From the NCBI GenBank assembly GCA_015501055.1, contig JADNYV010000197.1, positions 1 through 64,000 of the forward strand: 64,000 nucleotides of DNA. The letters run 5' to 3'. Numbering within the stretch: the stretch's first letter is position 1; the number at the start of each line of letters is the position of its first letter. Shown in pieces: positions 43,727 through 53,763 of this stretch. A program made the translations under genes and the position numbers. This DNA is from Mucidula mucida. Its lineage: Eukaryota > Basidiomycota > Agaricomycetes > Agaricales > Physalacriaceae. The notes under the pieces were generated by a model, which was not told where the DNA came from, searched no databases, and saw only the letters and a program-made list of their open reading frames with translations.

Positions 43727-45115
43727 TTAACTCTTGTTCCAAGATCCGCCAGTTCTCAGCTGATAAATATCTTCATCATCTTCACTATCAGACTCTGGAT
43801 CTGTTCCTCCACACAGCCATGCTATATCCCCAATAAACCTATGAAGATTGAAGAATTTCATGTTAAAATCAGGAATGTCTAGACATTGCCGTGGTTGCAG
43901 TGGCGTGTCAATGATGGAAGTGCAATCACTGAGGTCTTTGTTTACAATACCACGAAGAATACATGTTGGATTTGCTCTGGGGGAAGTCATGCGGGCCCGA
44001 ATATAAATCTAGAAGATACAGTCAATCACAGAAAATACATGGAAGGAAGACGGAACTGTTGTAAGAATACACACGGTAAGCACTGTCACTGAGGTGCGCA
44101 GACAGTCTCGGGCAGGCTGGGCTAAGGATGACTAAGAGCACGAGCTACGGAATGTGCTCGAATATTCCAACAGGAACCTCTTGGTCTGGACCAGACTCAA
44201 AATGTATTCGAAATTGACGGAGCAACCAATGAAAAGCAGGCTGCATCAAGATTGTGTTTTCTACAGAGTCAGCAGTGCCACCCCAAGTGCTACTCGGAAG
44301 TCCTGTGAGGACCTCAACCACGCGAAATGCCTAACAGAATGGTCAGAGCATACAGAGACAACATTCGGACGACAAACAGTTTCACTCATGCCAAAGGGCA
44401 GGCCGTGAGCAACTTGCATTTTTGCTACAGGCAGCCCAGCCTCCATGATCCTTTCTAATTCCTCGTCAGTCCAATCTTTTTTCTCCCTCAGGATACCGCT
44501 TAGTCGGCAATTCTCGTCCCGCATCTTAACCTAGACAGAGTGAGTCAATCAACGAAGGCCGCAAGACTCGCGATACCTCATTTTTTACTGTAAGAACTCG
44601 GACTTGCCCCGCCGTCATAGGCGACTCCACCGCGGAGGAAGTCCGGTTTTCTGAGCGGACTGCATACTAGCATCAGACACTGTGGTAATGATGATTGAAC
44701 CAAATGACACACCTAAATGCACAAGTGACATGATCTCTGACGCCAATTCCTCCAGTGCCCATCGTCGCTTGAAAAGGACTTTGTGGATGAATCGCTGCTG
44801 TTCATAATTGGCGTTATAGGACGGATCTATGGACGCGAGGACGCTCCTATTGACGACGACACACGCCCTTAGATAGGACCTTGCCTTCTGGTCCGGGTCT
44901 GGCTGAGTTTGAGGATCGATTGTCGCCGCGGCGCGCTTCACAGGCGTAAACAAACGGAGAAAGCGGTAGCCGTCTATGTACTCCAAAGCCGCGTTGACAT
45001 AGGCAGCATCGGGCAGATTGCCGAGATGAGGAGGGAGAGCAGGAGGTTGTGCGTCCGCTGCGTCGGGATTTGGTTCTCTCAGAAACTGCTTCAGCTCATC
45101 TGAAGCCCTCTTCAC
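43727..45115 (-). CDS. Unrecognised multi-exon gene
   Basis: Minus-strand exons appear coding: about 45115-44713 (ELKQFLREPNPDAADAQPP, YVNAALEYIDGYRFLRLFTP, NYEQQRFIHKVLFKRRWALE), a short one around 44640-44575 (TAGQVRVLTVKNE), 44524 onward (MRDENCRLSGILREKKDWTD) and a last acidic exon ending 43727 (GTDPESDSEDDEDIYQL). No domain is recognised; parts look coiled-coil-like. The 5' end is unclear: the frame is open upstream of 45115 without ATG and enters sequence duplicated from the FunK1 long-form 5' end, in a different frame from the kinase. It may be a truncated gene that acquired a foreign 5' region, or its true first exon was lost. Confidence 0.45.
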
Positions 45116-45119
45116 AGAG

Positions 45120-45890
45120 GGACATGGCTCCTGAACCGCGATTATTGAGAGTCCTTTGGAAGTCTTGACTGGCTACCGCCGAAGCAGTTCTGGACCTCAT
45201 TGTCTTGGGGGTGTTGGGCGTGGCGAGAGCGTAGAGCAGCAGCATTGTATTGTCTTGTTGTAACGTGACTGCGCAGAAAGTGGACGAAAACAATGGGTGA
45301 TCGAGAGAGAAAGGTCCGTACACGTGGGCGTGTTACCAAAAACAAACAACATTCTTGGTACTGCATCATCGATGGCACGTTGATCGTAGTGCAAACATGT
45401 ACCCTTAGCGTACTACACGAATGTGAAATCGCCCAAAGCAAGCGGTGTCTGCACAAGAACTGACGCGTTAAGCAAAGGGCCTTCAAACATCCGGATCGTG
45501 TTCTCGACTCGAAGAATTATCCCCGCTTTCACTAGTAGTTTCCACCTTTCCCTGAGCAGGATCTGATCCAAACTGCATCGTAGACAACTGAGTCCCCTTC
45601 TCCCTCTGCAACGTGTTCTGCGTCCACGCCCGCCCAAGAACCACACGAAGCATAATCAACTCAGGTCCAATACACTAGAATATCATTGTCAATCGTTATC
45701 ATCATCAGATCAAGACGAAATAACGAACCTCCAACTGCACCAAAAGCGAAACGAACAGATTCTGCGCCGTATTACTATCTCCAAAAAGCCCTAGCAGGAC
45801 TACGCTCGGGATTGTGAATGGCAGCGCACTTTCTACCACAATAGCAGCGATGCCCGTGTACATCTTTGCTTGCTCGGGGCCGAGCGCGGC
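45120..45890. repeat. Right arm of inverted duplication (membrane-protein 3' half plus FunK1 5' end)
   Basis: Read on the minus strand, 45890 to 45120 parallels + strand 243-1430: the membrane-protein tail, then TACGCTAAGGGTACAT, ATCGATGATGCAGTACCAAG, CACTTTCTGCGCAGTCACG, TGCTGCTGCTCTACGCTCT, then TASAVASQDFQRT of the kinase leader. This arm lacks the roughly 180 bp containing the kinase ATG (1170) and an approximately 190 bp stretch present at 780-980. Confidence 0.75.
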
Positions 45891-46663
45891 GAGAACTCGT
45901 TTCCGATGGAACCAAATGCGCCCTGCGATCTGCAGTGTGAAGAGAATGTTGATGATCATGAGGATTAACCAAACAGCGAGGGAGAGCGGCAGCATGTTCG
46001 CATTTGGCAAGGCGATCTGAACGACAGTGAGGATTGAGAGAACTAAAGTCTTCATGTGAGATGGACGTTAGTCTAAAACGAGAAATGAACATACGAACGG
46101 TCACGATGTAGAAGATCGTGTTGAAGACGATGATGTACCAGCGGTAGTTCCAAAGGAGGATAACACGATACAGCTGTGCGTGAAACAGGTTTAATCTCGT
46201 TAAGCGCTGCATCTTTTCGTCGCACTTACCAAAAGTCCGTCGGCCATAATGGAGATGATAATAGTCGTACAGTTTCCCAAAGTCAGAATCGGCGCCGCCT
46301 GTTGCTCAAAGAGGTACCCGATAGCGCCCCCGGGATATTCGCGCAGGTTAATCCACGCGTTCTCGTTGAATTGGATGCTGCACGCCAGGTTGATTGTACC
46401 AAGGACGAAAAGAAGACCGTTGAACAGGATTTGGCCAATAAACACTTCGGCACGTTGCGACTTGCGTTGTTGGATCGTGTAGTAAATGACAATGGAGAAG
46501 ATCGCGGTATGGACGCCTAAAGAACGGAGTCACCAGCAGTTTACGGACGCGAGAAAAACAAAAGCGTACCATAACCAATGGAAGCTATATGTGTCGAGGC
46601 ATATGAGGATTGCTCGTACCAGAGGGATTCGCTGTCTTCCTGGGTGGCCCAAGGGGAGGGCAT
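45413..46663 (-). CDS. Multi-pass (about seven-helix) membrane protein, unknown function
   Basis: ATG 46663 (MPSPWATQEDSESLWYEQSS). Exons read HTAIFSIVIYYTIQQRKSQR, FIGQILFNGLLFVLGTINLA, GNCTTIIISIMADGLL, LYRVILLWNYRWYIIVFN, TLVLSILTVVQIALPNANML, LAVWLILMIINILFTLQIAG, IVVESALPFTIPSVVLLGLF and QNLFVSLLVQLE, then a hydrophilic tail (RVENTIRMFEGPLLNA) to TAG 45413. Seven or so hydrophobic segments and the WNYRW motif fit a large Agaricomycete family of predicted receptor-like integral membrane proteins without known ligand. A decayed copy lies at 243-650. Confidence 0.75.
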
Positions 46664-46904
46664 GATTGGTCCCGTTCAAGAAATATCGCGACCATCAATT
46701 TAAAGCCTGAAGACCCTGAACACGAGAAAAGGGGCGCTTGATTAGGCCTTTAGGAGCTGGGTATGATGATGAAACAGAGGGCCGCAAGATTTGATGATCA
46801 TTCAAAGCCCAACTAAAGTACACGCGTATCTGGACCGTCGCTAACCTGTGAACTGAGCTATGGGCGCGGGATATCATAAGCATATTGAAGGCACTTGCCA
46901 TATG

Positions 46905-47422
46905 TCAAGCAATCCTGTTAGATTCATTCTCGAACCCTTCCCATTTGCTGAGTTGATCATCAATATCGAGCATCCTGGTACCGTAGAAGATGTGTGTCGT
47001 AGGCTTGAGATAGTCCCAATCCTTGATCTTCCCATTCTCGTCTCGCGCCAGCTGACCACCCCACACACTCCAGGTATTCGCTTTGGCGTTATATGAAGCC
47101 ACGGCGGCACCGCAGTTTGTGCAGCGATGGCGATTCTTCCACGGTTTGGTTTGAACACTGTACACTTCGGTACGAAGCTGAGTGTCGTGTGTCCAAGAGA
47201 ATGCACTGTCGGGGAAGTGCATCGTGTGGATGAAAGCGGAGGCTGCGTGGTAATCACATCAGACATCAGATTTAGATGCGTTGAATAGACGAGATTGCGC
47301 CCACAAGTTAGACGCTGACACAGAGTACAATGACAGTAGGCACTTAGAATGGGCTTGCCCACAATTCTCCAAGAGGTTTGACCACAAAGGCAGGCTCCTT
47401 CATGAGTTGGTTCTGAATCCAT
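46905..47422 (-). CDS. GFA-domain (glutathione-dependent formaldehyde-activating enzyme/CENP-V fold) protein
   Basis: Exons 47422-47305 and 47242-46905 are in phase and give 151 aa. Zinc-binding pattern: EGACLCGQTSW (CxC), YCHCTLCQRLT (CxxC) and HRCTNCGAAVASY. The fold is that of the GFA/Mss4-like family; members bind glutathione adducts or have unknown roles, and no substrate can be named. A second copy lies in opposite orientation at 48988-49505, on the far side of the ATP synthase subunit e gene. Confidence 0.8.
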
Positions 47423-47811
47423 GATGAGTAATGGAGTTCAAGGTGCAGTAGTAAGTACATCGTGTGAGCCGACGATAGGGCAGGTGACTGTGATTCAGAA
47501 AAGGTTATCGGAGACGTTGTAACACCAGTGGGTTTCTACAGCCAAAAAGTACAAGGAAAGGTCGTCAGAAATCGATTAGAGCACTTGAACAGCAGAAGAC
47601 TATTGATTGAGAGATAACAACCAGGAGAATTCATGCTGAGCTAAGCGAGATAGCGGACCGCGGTAGGGCACCTCGGAGAGATTCGCCGCCCTGTTCGACT
47701 CTGCGTTCTCCATATTTCTGGTCAGTCCAAGTTCTCCTACTGTGCCTTACGACCCATTCACATTCGTCGCAGGCATAGCCATAATTTGCCTGACAATACA
47801 AAGGCGAAAAC

Positions 47812-48188
47812 ATGGTCTCGGCGCCAACTCTGACTGTGCGCTGGCCTCTGTTTCTCCTCCTATGGCCCATGTCTTATCCCACGTATAGGTTATCCGGTAC
47901 ACGGCCCTCTTCGGTGGCATCGTATACGGCTGGTCCCACCGTCGCTCGCTACAAGCAGCCCATACAGCCCACAAAATAGAGCACGCTGAGCATGAACGGG
48001 AGCGGTTAATTGCAGAGGCGAAGGAGGCTTGGAAGAGAAAGCAGGCGTCGAAGGGGACAGATTCCAGTGAGATTTTTGCCTTTTCTTATCGATGATAACC
48101 AACTGACGCCTTGCTAGTTGTTACCGACCCAGAGGACCCGCGGTTCGACCTGGAGAAGCTTTTTGCACACTGGGAAAAGGCCGCATAA
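47812..48188 (+). CDS. TIM11: Mitochondrial ATP synthase subunit e
   Basis: Exons 47812-47835, 47889-48066 and 48118-48188 are in phase and give about 90 aa: MVSAPTLTVIRYTALFGGIV, YGWSHRRSLQAAHTAHKIEH, then a charged helix (RERLIAEAKEAWKRKQASKG) and VTDPEDPRFDLEKLFAHWEK. The N-terminal membrane helix with a GxxxG-type stretch (FGGIVYGWSHRRSL) and the following charged coiled coil are diagnostic for subunit e (Atp21/Tim11), which dimerises F1Fo ATP synthase in the inner membrane. The protein is too split to show as one frame; the first exon is only eight codons. Confidence 0.85.
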
Positions 48189-48987
48189 CAATGTCACTTG
48201 ATTGTTTTCCCGTATAGACCCTCATCCACCGCACTGCTTCGCCTCGAAAGTCTGCAATATTTATTCCAACATGTTATCGTACGCCAGCTGAACCGAGAAT
48301 ATACTGAAAGGACCCGCCAAAAAAATTATGCTTCCGTTCCTCGCACGTGGACGGTACGCGTCGCGTCGCTTGCAGAAGCATCCGCCAGTTCGTGGACGTC
48401 TGCTAAAATGCCTATTCGCCTATCCGCGATGCGTATTGAAGGACCTGATACTTGTCAATTGATCGGATGTCTGTCTCTTTTCGCGGAGAAAGTCTAGTCT
48501 CTGTCGTTCAAGCGATTGGTCTATTCCAGTTCGTTCCGCACTCGATTCAAGGTCTCCATTTAACTGCCACTAATTACGTTGGTGTAGTCATAGACTGCTT
48601 GCCTTTGTCTCTCATCTTCACTTGCGTCATTTTAAAGATGCTCAGACCGGTTCTCACCTGCCTCTCGATGGCTTTGACCTCAAGTCGCCGCCGCTTTGGT
48701 TGCATCGACTTGATCAAGCGTTTTCCGACGTACTTAACGGTCCAAATGTCATTGTTCAGCTTCCCTTTTGGTGACAGTGAATTTGATAGAAGGGTTCAAT
48801 GGTATTGAGATACAATTCCGACAATCACGGACGATCGACCTTGGTCTTTAATCTCTTGCTTCCGACCATGACGGCCAATTCTGCTTTCCAGACTGTGACG
48901 AAGGCCTTTCGTAAGTACCGTCAAGGCACTGAGAGCCCCATCGCGCTTTGATGTGCTCCTAGTGCGTCTCAAACTTCGCCAGTTACC
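48189..48987. other. 800 bp spacer with a possible isolated exon
   Basis: A + strand frame ending at about 48773 reads DGFDLKSPPLWLHRLDQAFS DVL with stop after VQLPFW; it has coding character but no connected upstream exon was found, so it may be a relic. Nothing else is recognised. Confidence 0.3.
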
Positions 48988-49505
48988 ATGGATTCACAAT
49001 CGACTCACGAAGGAAGCCGCTTCTGTGGCCAAACCTCATGGAAAATCGTGGGCAAGCCTCTCCTTAGTGCCTACTGCCATTGTACTCTCTGTCAACGCAT
49101 AACTTGTGAGTGATACCTCCTCTAGTCCGAGTCGGCGCATTCGACGTTGATTACTAGTACTTGACAGCCTCAGCATTCATTCACACGATGCATTTCTAGG
49201 ACAGCTCGTTCTCCTGGACCCATGGACCCCATATTCGCACCGAAGTCTATAGTGTTGAAGGCAAACCCTGGAAGGGTTGTCATCGCTGCACAAACTGCGG
49301 TGCCGTTGTGGCTGCTCATAACGCCCAAAAAGGTACATGGAGTTTGGGGGGCAGTCAGCTGGCGAGAGACGAGAATGGGAAGATCAAGGATTGGGACTAT
49401 GTCAAGCCTACCGCGCACATCTTCTACGGTACCAGGATGCTGGATATTGATGATCAACTCGGCAAATGGGATGGGTATGAGAACAAGTCTAATAGAATTG
49501 GTTAG
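48988..49505 (+). pseudogene. Decayed second GFA-domain gene
   Basis: Clearly paralogous to 46905-47422: MDSQSTHEGSRFCGQTSWKI, YCHCTLCQRIT, an intron of similar position, then SAFIHTMHF and later VYSVEGKPWKGCHRCTNCGA and WDYVKPTAHIFYGTRMLDID. Two lesions: the first zinc ligand is lost (RFCGQ instead of CLCGQ), and an in-frame TAG follows HTMHF at about 49197-49199 where the intact copy has Pro. Unless the TAG serves as a shifted splice acceptor, the protein would stop before most of the domain. Confidence 0.7.
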
Positions 49506-49858
49506 TAGGTGGTAAGTGCCTTTATCGTACTCATGATTTAATGCGCCCATGACGCAGCTTACAGATGATCATTGACAAATTACGCGTACAAACTGCTATG
49601 TGAGGAAGTGGCGCAGTTTTTTTTGGATGATTGAGGACTCCTCGGAGTGGATATCGCGTTCTTGGTATGCTTCCTGTGTTAATTGACTCTTAAACCAGAG
49701 CATTCAATTCACAGAAACCAACACTGTTGCCTTTGGACAAACTGGAAGACTCCGCGCAGTACGAGGTCACGTTACCGCAGACAGGGAACAATGACAATGA
49801 TATGTTCCTTTGTCTCTTACCTTCACGCTGCAACAATTCAAGCCCATCGATTCAGAAC

Positions 49859-51681
49859 ATGGCAAGGCATTTGGAAGAAGCGACACGCGTCCACGAATTG
49901 TTGAAAGGCGTAACACTCGCTATGCTGGATGGCAGCTATGTCTGGGCAAAATCATCTATCGTCGAGCTGATCGTTACATCGTCAGAGCACAGCGAATAGC
50001 TGCGTCTGGATGTCTCGACATGCCGCGTGTCGTGTTCAAAATCAGTTTGCGCACGGATTTGCCATCATCAGAGGAGAAACTGCTTTACAAAGCGAGGAAG
50101 GTAGCAATTGACGCCGGTGGAGACACGCACTGGGTGCTGCAACACCTGCCTAATGTCATTCATAAGGAGGAACTACAAAACACTCCTGGTTCGACTCAAG
50201 CCCGTGTCGCGCAAATCATAGATGATGTGTTCTGCCATTGCGAATCCTGCGAAGAACGCGTTCTTTGCGATGAGCGCCCCGAGACATTGCGCGTTGTCAT
50301 TATGGAAGAGCTGTTCCCGATTGAGACTCTAACGACTGCGTTTGATTTCGCGCAAGTGTCTTTTGACATCCTAAACTGTGAGTGGTCATGTCGTTGATTT
50401 CGTCGTGCTCATCCACTTCTAGGCCATAAATGGCTATATGAATACCCCCGGATTCTGCACCGCGACATCAGCATGAATAACATCATGTACCGTTTTGACG
50501 AGCAGCGCAATGTCTGTGGGGTCTTAAACGACATGGATCTCTCCTTCGACCTTGTCGAAGATTCAAAGGAAACGTTACTCCTACGCACTGGCACGCCACC
50601 TTTAATGGCGATTGATCTGCTGCGAGAGTACAGTCTTCAACCCGAACACATATATCGCCACGACTTAGAATCACTCTTCTACGTCATGTTGACTGTCTTC
50701 ACTCGTTACGAGTTGATAGCCACGGAACCTACTTCGCAGGATCATCGGGAACGGCGACTGTTCAAACGGATTAACCCTCTTCTCAGCGAGTGGTTTGATC
50801 CTACTTTAAGCTGGGAGAGGCTTTCCAAGGAGAAAGAGCTCTTCTTCACCAGCACTCTGCTGTTCGATAGCCCACATTAAACGGCAAACATGATCTCTTC
50901 CTCTTTCGCCGATTTCACGGATTGGATATCGGACCTTGGATACGCGTTTCTAGATGGCCTGCTGGCCCACCGCGAGGCTTCGAGTCAAGCGAGAAAAGCA
51001 AAGAAGTTAGGCAAGGCGCCGCCGGAGTCGTTCACCATTGCGACGCTTGGCGGTAATGTCGAGTATTCCTAGTCTTGAGCCTATGTGGGGGTACCCTGTG
51101 AGGCTCACTTCGGAGTTTGAAAATGCACTAAGGTTAGGGCTACCGCTGGTTACCGAACACGCTAAATCGTCCAGTGTTCACTCATCCCACTTTCACCAGT
51201 GTAATCTACGTATAATGGAGAGATCGATGTGGCGCAGCGCCGCAACAGTGCAGTGCGGGCAGTTGTTGCAGCGCATCCGGCCATTCGGAGGATTGTAATC
51301 GAGTTGCAGGTGATCTACAGTGAAGATTCAAGGAATGATGAACCATAGACAGACCTCAGATATGTGTTTTTGACTACAGGCAGTAAATTCGAGGTACAGG
51401 ATGGATCAGTAGTGCAAAAGCTGCGAGCTTGTATCCATCTGGTTCCGGTCCGACGGCACACTCTGGGGTTAGGGCTCGGCATCTGCAAATTTCGAAGTCC
51501 GAAGTGAGCCTATGAGGTACCCCCTACATAGGTTCCAGACTCTACTAAGAGACGATCGTGAGTATCCCATCTTCTCTCGTTGAGTCGGTTTACGAGACTA
51601 GAGTATTCCACTTTCTTCGATGTGATGAAGGAATTTGGGGATAAAACACTGAGAGCGCCTCCGCATTCTCTTGACGTCTAG
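49859..51681 (+). pseudogene. Decayed FunK1 kinase gene (copy 9) interrupted by an insertion
   Basis: Homology starts at MARHLEEATRVHELLKGVTL and runs through IIYRRADRYIVRAQRIAASG, VVFKISLRTD, an intron (50378-50422 region), HRDISMNNIMYRFDEQRNVC, GVLNDMDLSF and RTGTPPLMAIDLL. Lesions: a 1-bp deletion near 49948-49951 (GSYVWAK / IIYRR junction), an in-frame TAA at 50878-50880, and a 531-bp insertion at 51070-51600 splitting GNVEYS from STFFDVMKEFGD. The tail ends TAG 51681. It is more diverged from the array than the array members are from each other, so it is an older copy. Same strand as the array. Confidence 0.8.
51070..51600. mobile_element. 531-bp MITE-like element with 9-bp target duplication
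   Basis: It is flanked by GAGTATTCC on both sides (51061-51069 and 51601-51609), a word that occurs once at this place in intact FunK1 genes. The element begins TAGTCTTGAG and ends, reversed, TAGTCTCGTA. Further in, long imperfect inverted repeats are seen: left CCTATGTGGGGGTACC and GAGGCTCACTTCGGAG; right, reversed, CCTATGTAGGGGGTACC and AGGCTCACTTCGGAC. No coding capacity is seen. The 9-bp duplication recalls Mutator-like elements, but family assignment is inference. Confidence 0.75.
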
Positions 51682-51752
51682 AACTCTTTCTGTACCACAG
51701 TAACCTACGTCTATTCACCCATATGTATGCCATGTCACTGTTACGAACAGCT

Positions 51753-51839
51753 GTTGATCTTGAAACTCTAGGCGGACAAGTCCAGTATTCCGTTTTCTCC
51801 GACGTCCTGAAGAAATTTGAAGGTAAACTTGAGTACTGA
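51753..51839 (+). pseudogene. Isolated FunK1 C-terminal fragment
   Basis: An 87-bp stretch reads VDLETLGGQVQYSVFSDVLK then KFEGKLEY and a stop, matching the FunK1 tail ETLGGKVQYSTFFDVMKNF. It lies just downstream of the tail of copy 9, so it is a second, separate C-terminal relic and evidence for an earlier tandem duplication here. Confidence 0.6.
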
Positions 51840-52296
51840 GGACGCCGCTGATGTCTCATAGAGGTAGGTAGATAAATAACACCAATGACCAACAGGGGAG
51901 ACAATTCTTCAACATGCTTGCGTTATAAGAGTTTATGGGTTCCACATACTCGTTGTCGATACCAAGGTCAGAATACTTACACGCCACACGCATATGACTC
52001 GGTCACATCATCGGCAGCCGTGATTGGCAGCCGCGCAAAACATTTGTCGATAAAAAGTAGTGGAGGAAGCGATCATGATTCCGTGCATACGTTGTTCAAA
52101 GTGTTAATGAAGCCGTCATCGACTGGCTCCACCAGGAAGGGGTCCAACCCGCCGATAGAGTGAATTCTTTACGCATGGTAATCCTTTATAATGGCTCGCG
52201 GGATTATAGGGCTACTGCCAGTGATGTTAAGTCCAGAAATAGACTAGAACACACGTGAGCGCAGGCCGATGGTGACAAGCATCTCCCATAGCGAAC
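51840..52296. other. Spacer upstream of the GST gene
   Basis: No gene recognised; only short frames. It presumably includes the GST promoter. Confidence 0.4.
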
Positions 52297-53104
52297 ATGA
52301 GCAGCGAAAACGCGATCATCCTGTACGATATCCCCTCGACTGCCCCCGGAAACGCATGGTCGCCTAACGTGTGGAAGACTCGGTGAGCACACAAATAGTC
52401 ACTCACACTGCCATCCCACTCACCAACGCTCCAGGTTCTGCCTCAACTACAAGGGCATCCCGCACAAGACGGTCTGGGTCGAATACCCCGACATCGCGTC
52501 TACCTGCAAGTCCCTCAATGTCGCACCCACGTTCATGAGACGCAATACTGGTGAACCCACCTACACCGTCCCGTTCATCGTCGATCCTTCCACGGGAAGA
52601 GCCATCTCCGAGTCATTCGCCATCGCCAAATACCTCGACGCTACATATTCAGATACACCCCGCCTCGTCCCAGAAGGAACCGAAGCGCTGCAGGCGGCGT
52701 ACGTCGTCGCATGGGACAGCCAGACCGGCGGGTGTACGCGATTCGTTGTGCCGAAGACGTTTGGTATCCTGAACGAGGCGAGCCAGATCTTTTTCAGAGA
52801 ATCGAGAGAGCGCATTTTTGGAAAGAAAATCGAGGAGCTTTTGCCGCACGGTGACGAGACCAAGGAAGTGTGGGCACAGTACGAAGCTGGGTTGGGCAAG
52901 ATCGCGAGATGCTACCCCGAGAAAGATATCTGGGCGATGGGCGTGAGTCCGTCATTTGCTGACTTTGTGGCAGGCGGGGAGATCTATTGGATCCGACTTC
53001 TATTGGGCACAGATAGTGAAGAATGGAAAGCGCTCGTTGGGTGGCATGGTGGTAGATGGGGCAAACTTGAGGAGGCATTGCGGAAGTATGCGACGGTTTA
53101 TTGA
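52297..53104 (+). CDS. Glutathione S-transferase, etherase-like (GTE) class
   Basis: Exons 52297-52382 and 52435-53104 are in phase and give 251 aa. N-terminal thioredoxin fold: IILYDIPSTAPGNAWSPNVW, KTRFCLNYKGIPHKTVWVEY, TVPFIVDPSTGRAISESFAI (cis-Pro and the glutathione-binding ES) and AKYLDATYSDTPRLVPEG. The helical C-terminal domain follows (FVAGGEIYWIRLLLGTDSEE). The S-rich AWSPN segment and W.TRF.LNYKG pattern match fungal GTEs related to bacterial LigE/LigF, which are expanded in wood-decay basidiomycetes and linked to detoxification of wood-derived or xenobiotic compounds. Cytosolic, no signal peptide. Confidence 0.85.
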
Positions 53105-53763
53105 GATCTATCTGAACCGTCAGGACTCAGAATAGTCGCATCAAGAGAAGAAATTTGAAGCCTGATACTATGTATGAATGGCATACTCTTTGTATTGGGC
53201 AGTCATTAGCTGTATGCATGCACCGAGCTTGAAATTCGCTATGGAAGGAATGCTCGATGCTGCACTACCGTTCGGTTCCTGTTAGACACCATTCAAGTGT
53301 GGAATGAGCCCGAAGCTGGCGTCGTACTATGTACTATTTGCCTTGTCAAACAACTGATGAAGCTGATTTCGGAGGACGCGCGCATACTAGGCAGTACGGC
53401 GTGTTCGCAAAGTGACAAGCCGCGTATTACCTGAAACAGTGACTACTGATCCGTTTGGTTGCTGGAGGTTATGGATGTCACTGTCAGTGGGTCCAAAGTT
53501 CAAAAGAAATTCTGTCACGCTGTGACGTGATTGCTGGAGTCCATCAAACTCGCCAATTATTTGAGACTGCAATCTTGAGAAAAAATTTATTATATTTTTT
53601 CAGTACTTTATACAACCAGACACGACCCAAATGCTGGTATTTATCCTCATGAAGACCAATGTAGCAGACATTCAAAGCAATGTGTATATCATGGTAAGCG
53701 GGAGCAGATGAACACATACATCGACGCAGGCAGCAGCCTCAAACCTTCTCCTTAGTCAAGACT
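53105..53763. other. Convergent 3' region between GST and calnexin
   Basis: Both flanking genes end here. T-rich stretch near 53580-53600 (TTTATTATATTTTTTC). No gene seen. Confidence 0.45.
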
